Notes: a model not told the origin generated them from the letters alone. A stretch of 64,000 nt of DNA from Candidatus Rokuibacteriota bacterium (GCA_003220615.1 QHTB01000139.1:122777-186776), one strand, 5' to 3'; counted from the stretch's first letter, positions 17,254 through 25,836 are shown. Made by a program: numbers and translations.

Positions 17254-17927
17254 GCTACGCACGCCGCGCGTGGATCGTGCTCTGGAAGGACGCGCTGGCC
17301 GAGCGGCGCTCCAAGGAAGCGCTCAACGCGCTCTTTTTCTTCACGCTCCTCCTGCTCTTCATCTTCCAGTTCACGCTGGGCGGTGATCGCGAGCGCCTGA
17401 CCGACGCCTTGCCCGGGCTCCTCTGGCTCGGCTTCGTCCTGAGCGGGCTCGTGGGCCTGGGACGCGCGTTTCTCACCGAGCGCGACCACGACTGCTGGGA
17501 GGGCCTGCTCCTCTCGCCCGGCGACAAGTCGGCCATCTACCTCGGCAAGCTCGCGGGCAACCTGCTGCTGATGCTGCTCGTCGAAGCGATCACGCTCGTG
17601 CTGTTCGGCGTCTTTTTCAATCTCGACGTCGGAAGACATCTCCCGGCACTGGCCGGCGTCGTCGTGCTCGGCACCGTCGGCTTCGCCGCCGTCGGCACGC
17701 TCTTCGCGGCCATGACGGCCCAGGTACGGGCGCGCGAGCTGCTGTTTCCCGTGCTGCTGCTCCCTGTCCTCGTGCCGGTGCTCCTCGGATCCGTGAAGGC
17801 GACCGAGGCGGTGCTGGCCGGCGAGGGCCTGGGCGGCGTCACACACTGGCTGAAGCTCCTGGCCGCCGCCGACACCGTATACGTCGCCGTCGGCGTGCTC
17901 ACGTTCGACGCGATCCTCGAGGGGTGA
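17250..17927 (+). CDS. ccmB: Haem exporter membrane protein CcmB
   Basis: A 225-residue membrane protein with six hydrophobic segments, the permease component paired with CcmA. ALAERRSKEALNALFFF near the N-terminus and LLSPGDKSAIYLGKLAGN are typical of CcmB. It starts with GTG overlapping the ccmA stop. Together with CcmC, D and E it loads haem onto the CcmE chaperone in the periplasm. Confidence 0.93.
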   Translation: MSYARRAWIVLWKDALAERRSKEALNALFFFTLLLLFIFQFTLGGDRERLTDALPGLLWLGFVLSGLVGLGRAFLTERDHDCWEGLLLSPGDKSAIYLGKLAGNLLLMLLVEAITLVLFGVFFNLDVGRHLPALAGVVVLGTVGFAAVGTLFAAMTAQVRARELLFPVLLLPVLVPVLLGSVKATEAVLAGEGLGGVTHWLKLLAAADTVYVAVGVLTFDAILEG

Positions 17928-17931
17928 ACCG

Positions 17932-18579
17932 ATGACTCGCACGCTGGGATGGCTGGTGGTGCTCGCCCTCGTGGCCGGGCTCGTCATGGGCTTCCTCGTC
18001 GCTCCCCGGGACGCGGCCCAGGGCAACGTGCAGCGCATCATGTACGTGCACGTGCCGAGCGTGCTGGTGGCGTACCTCGCGTTCGCCGTCGTCCTCCTCG
18101 CATCGATCGTCTACCTGACGACCCGGCGCGAGTCGGCCGACCGCATCGGCCACGCCTCGGCCGAGGTCGGTGTGCTCTTCACCGGCATCACGATCGCGTC
18201 CGGCGCGATCTGGGGGAAGCCCACCTGGGGCACGTGGTGGACGTGGGACGCGCGGCTCACCAGCGTCGCCGTGCTCTTCGTGATGTACCTCGGCTACCTG
18301 CTCGTGCGCGGGATGGTCGACGACCGTGAGCGCGCGGCCCGCTACTCGGCCGTGGTGGGGATCGTGGCGGCACTCGACGTCCCGCTCGTCCACTTTTCGG
18401 TGTACTGGTGGCGCACGCTCCACCAGCCGCCAACGATGCTCAAGCCCGGGCCGAGCACGATGCCGGGGGTCTTTGCCGCGACATTGCTCGTCAACCTGGC
18501 CGCGCTCGCGCTCGTGTATGTCTTCCTCGTCACGAAGCGCGTGGCGCTGCTGAGGCGCGAAGAGGAGGCGTTGGCGTGA
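17932..18579 (+). CDS. ccmC: Haem exporter protein CcmC
   Basis: A 215-residue membrane protein with six helices. The tryptophan-rich periplasmic motif WGKPTWGTWWTWDARLTS that binds haem is intact, and the flanking His residues are present in YVHVPSVLVAYL and PLVHFSVYWWR. CcmC transfers haem to CcmE. It begins 4 bp after ccmB and shares one base with the ccmD start (TGATG). Confidence 0.95.
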   Translation: MTRTLGWLVVLALVAGLVMGFLVAPRDAAQGNVQRIMYVHVPSVLVAYLAFAVVLLASIVYLTTRRESADRIGHASAEVGVLFTGITIASGAIWGKPTWGTWWTWDARLTSVAVLFVMYLGYLLVRGMVDDRERAARYSAVVGIVAALDVPLVHFSVYWWRTLHQPPTMLKPGPSTMPGVFAATLLVNLAALALVYVFLVTKRVALLRREEEALA

Positions 18580-18842
18580 TGCCCGACAACTGGAGCTTCG
18601 TGATCGCCGCCTACCTCCTGGCCGCAGTCGTGCTTGGCGCATACTGGCGCCACCTGGTGAAGAAGGAACGCGAGCTCGAGGTCCACGATCGAATGGATCG
18701 GCCGGTGCAAAGCACGCAGAGCATGGGCGGGCCAGTCAATCAAGGTCTGCCCGTGAATCAATCCGTCAAAGGAACGCAACCCCGCGTACCCGGGACAGGC
18801 CACCTGCGATCGGAACCGAGCACGCGGCGCCCGTTACCATGA
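18579..18842 (+). CDS. ccmD: CcmD-like haem exporter small subunit with long tail
   Basis: An 87-residue protein. Residues 1-35 match CcmD: a single helix (FVIAAYLLAAVVLGAYW) followed by basic KKERELE. CcmD is usually 45-70 residues; here a hydrophilic tail of about 45 residues follows, with a repeated PVNQ element (GGPVNQGLPVNQSVKG). The stop overlaps the ccmE start by 4 bp, so the long tail is kept in frame with the operon architecture. The track gives it only within a longer ORF. Confidence 0.75.
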   Translation: MPDNWSFVIAAYLLAAVVLGAYWRHLVKKERELEVHDRMDRPVQSTQSMGGPVNQGLPVNQSVKGTQPRVPGTGHLRSEPSTRRPLP

Positions 18843-19273
18843 AGCCCAAGTTCATCGGCGGTGGCCTCGTCATCCTGGCCGCCCTTGGCTACATGATCTA
18901 CGCGGGCGTCACCCAGTCCGCGGTGTACTTCGTCACGCCGTCCGAGCTGCGAGCTTCGCCGGTGACCGGCAAGGCTTATCGCCTCGGCGGCCTGGTGGCG
19001 CGCGGCTCGCTCCGATGGGATGCACGGACGCTCGACCTGGCCTTCACTCTCACCGATGGCCAGGCCAGCATCCCCGTCCGTCACAAGGGCACGGCGCCCG
19101 ACCTCTTCGGTGAAGGCCGCGGCGCCGTCGTGGAGGGGACCTTGACGAGCGACGGCTACGTGAAGGCGACGCAGATCCTCGCCAAGCACTCCGAGGAGTA
19201 CCAGGCCCCGCACGACAAGAACGAAGCGGGCTACAAGGAGCTGATCAAGACGCTCCAGAAGGCAACCAAATGA
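18839..19273 (+). CDS. ccmE: Cytochrome c-type biogenesis haem chaperone CcmE
   Basis: A 144-residue periplasmic haem chaperone with an N-terminal anchor (IGGGLVILAALGYMIYAG) and an OB-fold domain. The covalent haem-binding His is His117 in ILAKHSEEYQAP, with the nearby Tyr conserved. The classical form is thus HxxxY, as in E. coli. Overlaps of 4 bp exist on both sides, with ccmD and ccmF. Confidence 0.95.
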   Translation: MKPKFIGGGLVILAALGYMIYAGVTQSAVYFVTPSELRASPVTGKAYRLGGLVARGSLRWDARTLDLAFTLTDGQASIPVRHKGTAPDLFGEGRGAVVEGTLTSDGYVKATQILAKHSEEYQAPHDKNEAGYKELIKTLQKATK

Positions 19274-21213
19274 TCCCCGAGCTTGGCCAGGGCATGCTGC
19301 TCGTGGCACTGGGCCTCGCGCTGGCCGGCGCCATCCTTTCGGCCGCGGGTGGTCGCACGGGCCGGCCGGCCTTCGTCGAGTCCGCGCAACACGCCGCGCT
19401 GGGCGTCTTCGCGCTGATCACGTGCAGCTTCGCGCTCCTCGTCTACGCGTTCCTCACCTTCGATTTCTCCGTCCGCTACGTCGCGCACAATACCAACCTG
19501 GGCACGCCGTTCTGGTATCGCATCACGGGCGTGTGGGGAGCGCTGGAGGGCTCGATCATCCTGTGGGGCTGGATGCTGTCGCTCTACACGCTGATCGTGA
19601 TCCTCCGCCATCGCGAGCGGGCGCGTGAGCTCTATCCGTGGGCGCTGACCGTGATGCTCGCCATCATGGCCTTCTTCATCACGATCATGACCGTGGCGGC
19701 GCCGCCGTTCTCGCGCCTCAATCCGGTCCCCGCCAACGGCCGCGGCCTCAACCCGCTGCTCGAAGACACGGGGATGATCACGCACCCGATCGCGCTCTAC
19801 CTCGGCTTCACCGGGTTCACCGTGCCGTTCGCCTTCGCCGTGGCCGCGCTCGTCACCGGTCGTCTGAGTGACACGTGGATCGCACTCACGCGGCGATGGA
19901 CGATCACGGCCTGGTACTTCCTCTCGCTCGGCCTGCTCATCGGAGGCTGGTGGAGCTACCACGTCCTCGGCTGGGGCGGGTACTGGGCGTGGGACCCCGT
20001 CGAGAACGCCGCGTTCATGCCCTGGCTCACCGGCACGGCCTTCTTGCACTCGGTGATGATCCAGGAGCGGCGGAGAATGCTGAAGCTCTGGAACATCAGC
20101 CTGGTGATCCTCACCTTCAGCCTGACCCTCTTCGGCACGTTCCTCACGCGCTCCGGTGTCATCGCGTCCGTGCACGCGTTCACCCAGGGCTCGATCGGCA
20201 TCATGTTCCTCAGCTTCCTGGCGCTCGTCGTGCTCGTCGCGCTCGGGCTGCTCGCGTGGCGCTGGGACGCGCTCAAGGCCCAGGGCGAGCTCGACTCGGT
20301 GGTGTCACGGGAGTCGGCGTTCCTCCTGAACAACGTCATGCTGGTCGCCGCGGCCTTCACCGTCTTCTTCGGCACCGTGTTTCCGCTCCTCTCCGAGGCG
20401 GTTCGCGGGGTCAAGGTCAGCGTGGGTGCGCCGTTCTTCAATTCCGTCAACATTCCCCTTTTCCTCGGGCTGATCTTCCTGATGGGCGTGGGGCCGCTCA
20501 TCGCGTGGCGGCGCGCGTCGCTCGACAACCTGCGCCGCAACTTCGTGGGCCCGATCATCGTCGGGATCGTCGGCGCCGCCGTCTTCTATGCGCTCGGCGT
20601 GCGCTCGGCGCTCGCCGTCCTCTCGCTCGCGCTCACGGTCTTCGTCGCCGCCACCATCGGACTCGACTTCTGGCGGGCGACGCGGGCTCGCCTGCGTATG
20701 GGTGAATCGATCCTCCCCGCGATGACTGGTCTGCTCGCCCGTCACAACCGGCGCTACGGAGGCTTCGTCGTCCACCTGGGTATCCTCGTCATCGCGGTCG
20801 GGGTGACGGGCTCCCAGGCATGGTCGGTGCAGACGGAGACGACATTGAAGGTGGGCGAGTCCGCGAGTCTCGGCGGGTACAACGTCCGCTTCGATCGTCT
20901 GGAGGCCGCAGAGGAATCGAACCACGCCAGGGTCGTCGGCACGTTCACCGTCGCCAACGGTCGGCATCCCGCCGTCATGCAGCCCTCCAAGAAGTACTAC
21001 CCGCAGGAGAGCAGTCCCATCGCCGGCGTCGACTACTGGATCGGCCTCAAGGAAGATCTCTATCTGGTGCTCGGTGACTTCACGCGAGACGGCCGCCAGG
21101 CGACGGTGAAGATCCAGGTCAATCGTCTCGTCACGGTGATCTGGATCGGCGGGTTGATCCTCACTCTGGGCACCGTGCTGTCAGTGATGCCCGAGCGACG
21201 GAAGGCGGCGTGA
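19270..21213 (+). CDS. ccmF: Cytochrome c haem lyase subunit CcmF
   Basis: A 647-residue integral membrane protein with about 15 helices. The haem-handling WWD motif is in GWGGYWAWDPVENAAFMPW, and conserved His residues lie in YVAHNTNLG and THPIALYLG. The C-terminal periplasmic domain is followed by a last helix. CcmF attaches haem from CcmE to apocytochrome c, here very probably the tri-haem oxidase subunit. The ATG overlaps ccmE, and the stop overlaps the ccmG GTG. Confidence 0.96.
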   Translation: MIPELGQGMLLVALGLALAGAILSAAGGRTGRPAFVESAQHAALGVFALITCSFALLVYAFLTFDFSVRYVAHNTNLGTPFWYRITGVWGALEGSIILWGWMLSLYTLIVILRHRERARELYPWALTVMLAIMAFFITIMTVAAPPFSRLNPVPANGRGLNPLLEDTGMITHPIALYLGFTGFTVPFAFAVAALVTGRLSDTWIALTRRWTITAWYFLSLGLLIGGWWSYHVLGWGGYWAWDPVENAAFMPWLTGTAFLHSVMIQERRRMLKLWNISLVILTFSLTLFGTFLTRSGVIASVHAFTQGSIGIMFLSFLALVVLVALGLLAWRWDALKAQGELDSVVSRESAFLLNNVMLVAAAFTVFFGTVFPLLSEAVRGVKVSVGAPFFNSVNIPLFLGLIFLMGVGPLIAWRRASLDNLRRNFVGPIIVGIVGAAVFYALGVRSALAVLSLALTVFVAATIGLDFWRATRARLRMGESILPAMTGLLARHNRRYGGFVVHLGILVIAVGVTGSQAWSVQTETTLKVGESASLGGYNVRFDRLEAAEESNHARVVGTFTVANGRHPAVMQPSKKYYPQESSPIAGVDYWIGLKEDLYLVLGDFTRDGRQATVKIQVNRLVTVIWIGGLILTLGTVLSVMPERRKAA

Positions 21214-21773
21214 GCCGGGCGCTCCGCTGGCTGATCCCGCTGGCCGCCATCCCCGTGCTGGCGCTGCTCGCCTACGGCTTCCGTCTCAATCCGCGCGAGG
21301 TGCCGTCGCCGCTGGTCGGCCGCCCGGCGCCGGCGTTCGCGCTGAAGACGTTCGCCGGGCAGCCGGTCTCGCTCGAAAGCTTGCGCGGCAAGGTGGTCGT
21401 CCTCAACTTTTGGGCCTCGTGGTGCTATCCATCCTGCTACGAAGAGGCGCCGGTGCTCGAGCGCGGCTGGCAGGCGTGGCGCGACCGCAGCGTCGTCGTC
21501 CTGGGCGTGGACATCCAGGACACCGATGACAAGGCGCTGAAGTTCGTACGGGACTTCCAGCTGAGCTTCCCGAACGCTCCCGATCCGTCCGGAAAAGTCA
21601 GCATCGATTACGGCATCTACGGCGTGCCCGAGACCTTCTTCATCGACAAGCAGGGCCGCATCCGTGCCAAGCACGTCGGCTCGCTCAGCGAGCAGGTCTT
21701 CAAGCAGCACGTCGAGCGGCTTTCTTCCGAAGGCGCCGCGGCAGCCTCCGAGAGCTCCCCCGCGTCGCGGTAG
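21210..21773 (+). CDS. ccmG: CcmG/DsbE-like thioredoxin with CX3C motif
   Basis: A 187-residue membrane-anchored periplasmic thioredoxin-like protein: an N-terminal helix at residues 7-23, then the AhpC/TlpA-type fold with VVVLNFWASW before the active site and GVPETFFIDKQG (cis-Pro loop). The expected redox motif is CxxC, but codons read Cys72-Tyr-Pro-Ser-Cys76, one residue longer. The gene is the last of the ccmABCDEFG run and starts by GTG overlap with ccmF. Its role would be reduction of apocytochrome cysteines; the altered motif may change redox potential. Confidence 0.88.
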   Translation: MSRALRWLIPLAAIPVLALLAYGFRLNPREVPSPLVGRPAPAFALKTFAGQPVSLESLRGKVVVLNFWASWCYPSCYEEAPVLERGWQAWRDRSVVVLGVDIQDTDDKALKFVRDFQLSFPNAPDPSGKVSIDYGIYGVPETFFIDKQGRIRAKHVGSLSEQVFKQHVERLSSEGAAAASESSPASR

Positions 21774-21821
21774 TCTGCCGGCCCCGCCGAGGGCAGCTCG
21801 CTGCCGGGGCTCCATGAGTGC

Positions 21822-21844
21822 GAGCGCGGGCACTAGCCGCGCTC
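21822..21844. terminator. Hairpin between convergent ccmG and psiE-like genes
   Basis: GAGCGCGG-gcactag-CCGCGCTC forms a perfect 8-bp stem at the convergent 3' ends, preceded by a second hairpin, GGCAGC-tc-GCTGCC (21791-21804). There is no clear T-tract, so it may act as a weak or Rho-assisted terminator. It overlaps the psiE-like stop codon. Confidence 0.4.
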
Positions 21845-22339
21845 GGCCGTCACACTCGATCCGCGCCGTCGCAACATCAAGAGCGAAGCCACCAGCGCGA
21901 CGACCATGACGGTGAGCACGGCCAGCTCGATCATGGCGTTCCGGAAGAGCTCGCCCCCCTGCTCGATCGTGCGGGCAAACTCGGCGGTGGTCACCAGGAT
22001 GCGGCGGACGGCGGCGATGAGGCCGACGATCAAGAAGGGCTCGGGCACGAGCGCGTGCTCGCGGAACGAGACCTGCACCGTGTAGAGGATCTCGACGATC
22101 ATCAGGATCAGCAAGATTCGATCGAGTAGCTCGACGACGTGGCCGGGCGGTCCACCGGCCACGAGCTGGCTCACGAAGTCGTAGGCGCCGACCGCCAGGA
22201 AGACGATCGCCGTGCCGGCCAGGAGGACACCCAGGCCGATATACACGAGATCCTCGACCCGCGTGAAGATTCGCGCGACCCAGTCGCGCGCTGAATCGCG
22301 GGGTGACACGCGCGCCACTATCCCGTCACCGGCAACCAC
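21833..22339 (-). CDS. PsiE-like membrane protein
   Basis: A protein of up to 168 residues with four hydrophobic segments and the layout of the phosphate-starvation-inducible PsiE family: VEDLVYIGLGVLLAGTAIVF, then LLDRILLILMIVEILYTVQVSF, then an FLIVGLIAAVRRILV segment. The function of the family is not established. The start is unsure (GTG at 22339, or an inner GTG about 20 bp later). It is transcribed against ccmG and divergent from the zinc-protein gene, and it is the first gene of the block that separates ccmG from ccmH. Confidence 0.75.
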   Translation of the reverse strand: MVAGDGIVARVSPRDSARDWVARIFTRVEDLVYIGLGVLLAGTAIVFLAVGAYDFVSQLVAGGPPGHVVELLDRILLILMIVEILYTVQVSFREHALVPEPFLIVGLIAAVRRILVTTAEFARTIEQGGELFRNAMIELAVLTVMVVALVASLLMLRRRGSSVTAERG

Positions 22340-22395
22340 CTTGCATCCTCGACAGCGGGTGGAGCGGCGGGACGTCGGCCGCCCGGGAGGACGAT

Positions 22396-22623
22396 ATGGC
22401 GCGCTGTGAGGTGTGCAAGAACGAGTACGACAAGGTCATGGAAGTGACGCGAGATGGTCGCCGTCATATCTTCGACAGCTTCGAGTGCGCGATCCACGCG
22501 CTGGCGCCGCATTGCCAGCACTGCGGTTGCCGGATCATCGGCCACGGTGTCGAGTCGAACGACCAGATGTTCTGCTGTGCGTCGTGCGCGCGGATGAGCG
22601 GCGTCCATGAGGTCAGGGCATAG
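22396..22623 (+). CDS. Small cysteine-rich, probably zinc-binding protein
   Basis: A 75-residue protein with paired cysteines CEVC, CQHCGC and CCASC plus His residues (HALAPHC, GHGVES). It is of the type sometimes annotated as prokaryotic metallothionein-like or a zinc ribbon. GGAGG lies 5 bp before the ATG. The ORF track starts 31 residues upstream without homology support. The function is unknown; metal binding or an iron/zinc storage role is inferred from the cysteine pattern. Confidence 0.75.
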   Translation: MARCEVCKNEYDKVMEVTRDGRRHIFDSFECAIHALAPHCQHCGCRIIGHGVESNDQMFCCASCARMSGVHEVRA

Positions 22624-22739
22624 ACGACGTCGGCCATAGCTCTCTTCCGTGTGCACGATGGCTGCCAGCGCGGATCGGTCGGGGTTGATTCCCTGCTTGC
22701 AGCGCGTGTGCAGCCCTGTGCCTTACGAAAGGAACGCCC

Positions 22740-23303
22740 ATGATCTTCCAATTGCTCCTCGTGGTCGCCACTGTCTTGTGTCTCCCGATGCCGGCGGCGC
22801 CCGTCACGTTCACGGACTGGTGGACGACAGCGCTCACCAAAATCGCCTTGCTGGCCGAACCGGCTGTGGCCGGCACCGAGGTGGTCGTCATCGAGGTCGA
22901 GGCACACGGAGACGTCGTGACGTTGCGGGGTCGCGTCGCGACCCACGCCGCGCAGGCGGCCGCCGGTGCCGTCGCCCTGCGCATCCCCGGTGTGAGAGCC
23001 GTGACCAACGACCTGCGCGTCGATGACGACACCGCGCCGGCCGTGCGACGCAGCGACGGCGCTCTGCGCACCGCCGTGTCGCGCGCACTCCGCCGCGACG
23101 GGCGCCTGCGCCGGAACCCGTTCAGCGTCACGGTGGAAGATGGCATCGTGCGGCTCACCGGCGCCGTGCCCACGGTCTGGGACCGCGTGCGCGCGTCCGA
23201 GGTCGCCCGTGCGGTCGACGGCGTCGTAGCGGTCCAGAACGATGCCGGCCCGCTCACCGTCGCGCTCGAGGGAAGCGAACTGGCGCTTCGTCCGGCGCGC
23301 TGA
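22740..23303 (+). CDS. Secreted protein with two BON domains
   Basis: A 187-residue protein with an N-terminal signal peptide (MIFQLLLVVATVLCLP). Two BON-type repeats follow: residues about 48-95 (VEAHGDVVTLRGRVAT...GVRAVTNDLRV) and 113-165 (NPFSVTVEDGIVRLTGAVPT...GVVAVQND). BON domains bind phospholipid or membrane surfaces; OsmY is the best-known example, which suggests envelope stress. The ATG is preceded by GAAAGGAACG. It is convergent with the truncated CDF gene, 7 bp apart. Confidence 0.85.
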   Translation: MIFQLLLVVATVLCLPMPAAPVTFTDWWTTALTKIALLAEPAVAGTEVVVIEVEAHGDVVTLRGRVATHAAQAAAGAVALRIPGVRAVTNDLRVDDDTAPAVRRSDGALRTAVSRALRRDGRLRRNPFSVTVEDGIVRLTGAVPTVWDRVRASEVARAVDGVVAVQNDAGPLTVALEGSELALRPAR

Positions 23304-23310
23304 CGACTCG

Positions 23311-24084
23311 TCAGGCCGCGCGGCCCACGGTCTCGTCACCGGGAGCCGGCTCGATTACGACCAGCCGCGCCTCGGTGGCGCCGGCCACGGCCTCGCGGAC
23401 GCGGTCTTGGAGTCGCCGGACGGCCGCCTCGAGCGCCGGGATCGTCAGGTCGCGACGGAAGCGCACTTCGAGGACGACGAGGATCGCTCGCGGCCCGACG
23501 TGCATGGTGTAGAGGCCCGCGATGCCCGTCACCGCCTCGTCGGCGATGACGGCGTCGCGGATCTTCGCTTCCACGTCCTCGGGCGCCGCGTCACCGATGA
23601 GCAGCGAATAGGTCTCGAAGGCAAGCAGGATCGCCACCCCGATGAGAACGAGCCCGATGACACCCGACGCGAGCGCGTCCCACAGGGGGTTGCCGGTGAC
23701 GTGATGCACACCGATGCCGACCGCGGCGACGACGAGCGAGACCAGCGCCGCGCTGTCCTCCAGTAACACCGTGGGCAGGGTGGGATCCCGCGTGTCACGC
23801 CAGTACTCGCGGAACGTCGCCTCACCCTTTTCGTGCCGCAGCGACCGATACGCGACCACGAACGACGCGAGTTCGAAGACGAACCCTGCTCCCAGGACGC
23901 CAAAGGTCAACCCGAGTGAGACGGTGTGCGCACCGGGGTGCAAGATCTTGCGCACCGCCTCCCAGATGGCGAACGCGCCGCCCACGCTGAACAGCAGCAT
24001 CGAGACGACGAAGGCCCAGAAATAGACGTTCTTGCCGTGGCCGAAGGGATGGGCACGGTCCGTCGGGCGGTCGGCGAGGCGGGT
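23311..24084 (-). pseudogene. Truncated cation diffusion facilitator (CDF) transporter
   Basis: The frame carries most of a CDF/SLC30A9-like metal exporter: DRAHPFGHGKNVYFWAF, the HD-type membrane motif in LLEDSAALVSLVVAAVG and a cytoplasmic C-terminal domain. Homology starts abruptly at ADRPTDRAHPFG, the loop after helix 2. Helices 1-2, which carry half of the metal site, are missing. Upstream in frame is unrelated low-complexity sequence, antisense to the 71-aa gene, and no convincing start codon exists. It is therefore very likely a 5'-truncated pseudogene. Confidence 0.7.
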
Positions 24085-24089
24085 TCGGG

Positions 24090-24305
24090 ATGAAGCGCCA
24101 TCTCCTCGGGTGCGTCGTCCAGGACGACCCGGAGCCCGACGATTTCGAGGGCTGGCTGCTCGAGCGGTGCGGCGAAGCCGAGTCCGAAGGTGGCGTGCGA
24201 GCCATGGCCCTTCAAATCTTCGAGGAATGGCGGATGGCGAGCACCGTGGCCACGTTCGGCGACTGGCTGACCCACGGCGCGCCGTCCGACGACCGCGAAG
24301 CCTGA
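24090..24305 (+). CDS. Hypothetical protein (71 aa)
   Basis: A compact acidic protein with no recognised domain: MKRHLLGCVVQDDPEPDDFEGWLLER, then a helical stretch (AMALQIFEEWRMA) and a polar C-terminus. The amino-acid composition looks genuine rather than like a GC shadow, and the ORF is intact. It begins exactly where the homology of the opposite-strand CDF gene stops, so it may mark the junction of a rearrangement. Function unknown. Confidence 0.5.
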   Translation: MKRHLLGCVVQDDPEPDDFEGWLLERCGEAESEGGVRAMALQIFEEWRMASTVATFGDWLTHGAPSDDREA

Positions 24306-24436
24306 TCGTCCAGTCTTCCAGCGCTCTCACCGGTCTCCCGCCGCTTGCCAGGTCTCACTGATGCAAACGTCCCAGGAGCCGCGCAGAACAGCCCGGAAGG
24401 CGCGCAGAAACGACGTCGCGTGATACCTTAGTTTCG

Positions 24437-24901
24437 ATGGTTCGTGGTCTACCTGGAGTCGCCGTCCTCCTCCTGCTCGCATCCGCGACCGCTCTGGCTC
24501 AGCAGCCGGCCACCCACGTCGGGGAACAGACCGTGCACGAGATCGCCGCTCAGCTCCGCTGCGTGGTCTGCCAGAACCTCTCGGTCGCTGATTCCCCATC
24601 GGAGATGGCTTCCCAGATGCGTGCCGTGATCCGGGAGCGCCTCGCCACCGGTGAGCGCCCGGACCAGGTCGTCCAGTACTTCGTGGACAAGTACGGCGAG
24701 TGGATCCTGCTGGCGCCCCGCCGCCAGGGATTCAATCTCCTCGTCTGGCTCATGCCCGGGATCGCGGTCGCGGTGGGGCTGGCCATCGTCGGCATCCTCG
24801 TCACGCGCTGGACGCGACGGCGGCCTTCGGCCGCGGCCGCAGCGCCACCGACGGACGCGATGCGAGAGCGCATTCGCCGTGAGATGGAGCGCGACGCGTG
24901 A
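24437..24901 (+). CDS. ccmH: Cytochrome c biogenesis protein CcmH
   Basis: A 154-residue protein with a signal peptide cleaved near ALAQQP. The redox motif LRCVVCQNLSVADSP holds Cys42 and Cys45, and FVDKYGEWILLAP, the family continuation, is followed by one C-terminal membrane helix. CcmH works with CcmG to keep apocytochrome c haem-site cysteines reduced. The gene is separated from ccmG by about 2.7 kb of unrelated genes. Its stop overlaps the ccmI GTG by 4 bp. Confidence 0.93.
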   Translation: MVRGLPGVAVLLLLASATALAQQPATHVGEQTVHEIAAQLRCVVCQNLSVADSPSEMASQMRAVIRERLATGERPDQVVQYFVDKYGEWILLAPRRQGFNLLVWLMPGIAVAVGLAIVGILVTRWTRRRPSAAAAAPPTDAMRERIRREMERDA

Positions 24902-25833
24902 CGGTCGTCGGCGTCGCCCTCGCCATCGGCCTTCCCGCCCTGCTGTTCACGGTGTGGCCGCTGATACGCCCGAGCGGCGGGCGCTCGTTCCTGGCCGTTC
25001 CCCCTGACCCGCGGGAGCAACTGACCGAGCGTAAGCGTCAGATCCTGACTGTGCTCCGGGAGCTCGAGTTCGAGCACGAGGCCGGCCACATCGGCCACGA
25101 CGACTACGCCGAGCTCCAGGCCCGTTACGAAGCGGAGGCCTCCGAGATTCTCACCGGGCTCGACCGCCTGGGTGCGCGACCCGAGCGGGAAGCTCGATCG
25201 GCGCGCGTGGAGAAACCGCCGCGGGGCCGCGGCTGGCGTCATCCTGCCGTGCTCACGGCCAGCGCCATCGCGCTCCTCGCCTTCGGCATCGCCATTGGCT
25301 CCGGACTCGCCCGTAATACGAGTCCCGACCCGAGCGCATCGATGCCGGCGCCGGGCTCGCGGCCTCTCGCGAGCATGGATCCCGCGCCAGCCGCCGGCCC
25401 CGGCGGCTCGGGCGCCGCTCCAGGAGCGGCCGCGCCCCGTCCAATCACCCCCGAGATGCTCCAGGGTATGCTGCAGGCCGCGCGCACCAGCCTCAACGAA
25501 GGGCGCTACAACGAGGCGATCGCCGCCTACCAGGCCATCCTGAAGCGCCAGCCGAAGAACGTCGACGCCATCACGCATCTGGGCGTGATCATCGCCATCG
25601 GTGGCCACCCCGACAGCGCGCTGCAGGCGTTCGACCGCGCGCTGTCCATCGACGCCAATTACGGGCCGGCGCTCATGTACCGGGGCCAGGTGCTCTACGC
25701 GAAGGAGGACCTGCCCGGCGCGATCAAGGCCTGGGAGACGTTTCTGACGCTCTCCCCCTCCGCCGAGGATCGCGAGAAGGTGGAGAAGGTGCTCGCGCAG
25801 GCGAAGGCCGAGGTGAAGGCGAAGAAGAAGTAG
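24898..25833 (+). CDS. ccmI: CcmI-like cytochrome c biogenesis protein with TPR
   Basis: A 311-residue protein. An N-terminal membrane helix (VGVALAIGLPALLFTVWPLI) and a cytoplasmic coiled-coil/zipper (EQLTERKRQILTVLRELEFEHEAG) lead to a second helix at about 117-137, a Pro/Ala-rich linker and a C-terminal TPR region of about 120 residues (NEGRYNEAIAAYQAIL, HPDSALQAFDRAL). This is the CcmI/CycH plan: the TPR part holds apocytochrome for ligation by CcmF/H. It starts with GTG inside the ccmH stop. Confidence 0.85.
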   Translation: MTVVGVALAIGLPALLFTVWPLIRPSGGRSFLAVPPDPREQLTERKRQILTVLRELEFEHEAGHIGHDDYAELQARYEAEASEILTGLDRLGARPEREARSARVEKPPRGRGWRHPAVLTASAIALLAFGIAIGSGLARNTSPDPSASMPAPGSRPLASMDPAPAAGPGGSGAAPGAAAPRPITPEMLQGMLQAARTSLNEGRYNEAIAAYQAILKRQPKNVDAITHLGVIIAIGGHPDSALQAFDRALSIDANYGPALMYRGQVLYAKEDLPGAIKAWETFLTLSPSAEDREKVEKVLAQAKAEVKAKKK

Positions 25834-25836
25834 CGG

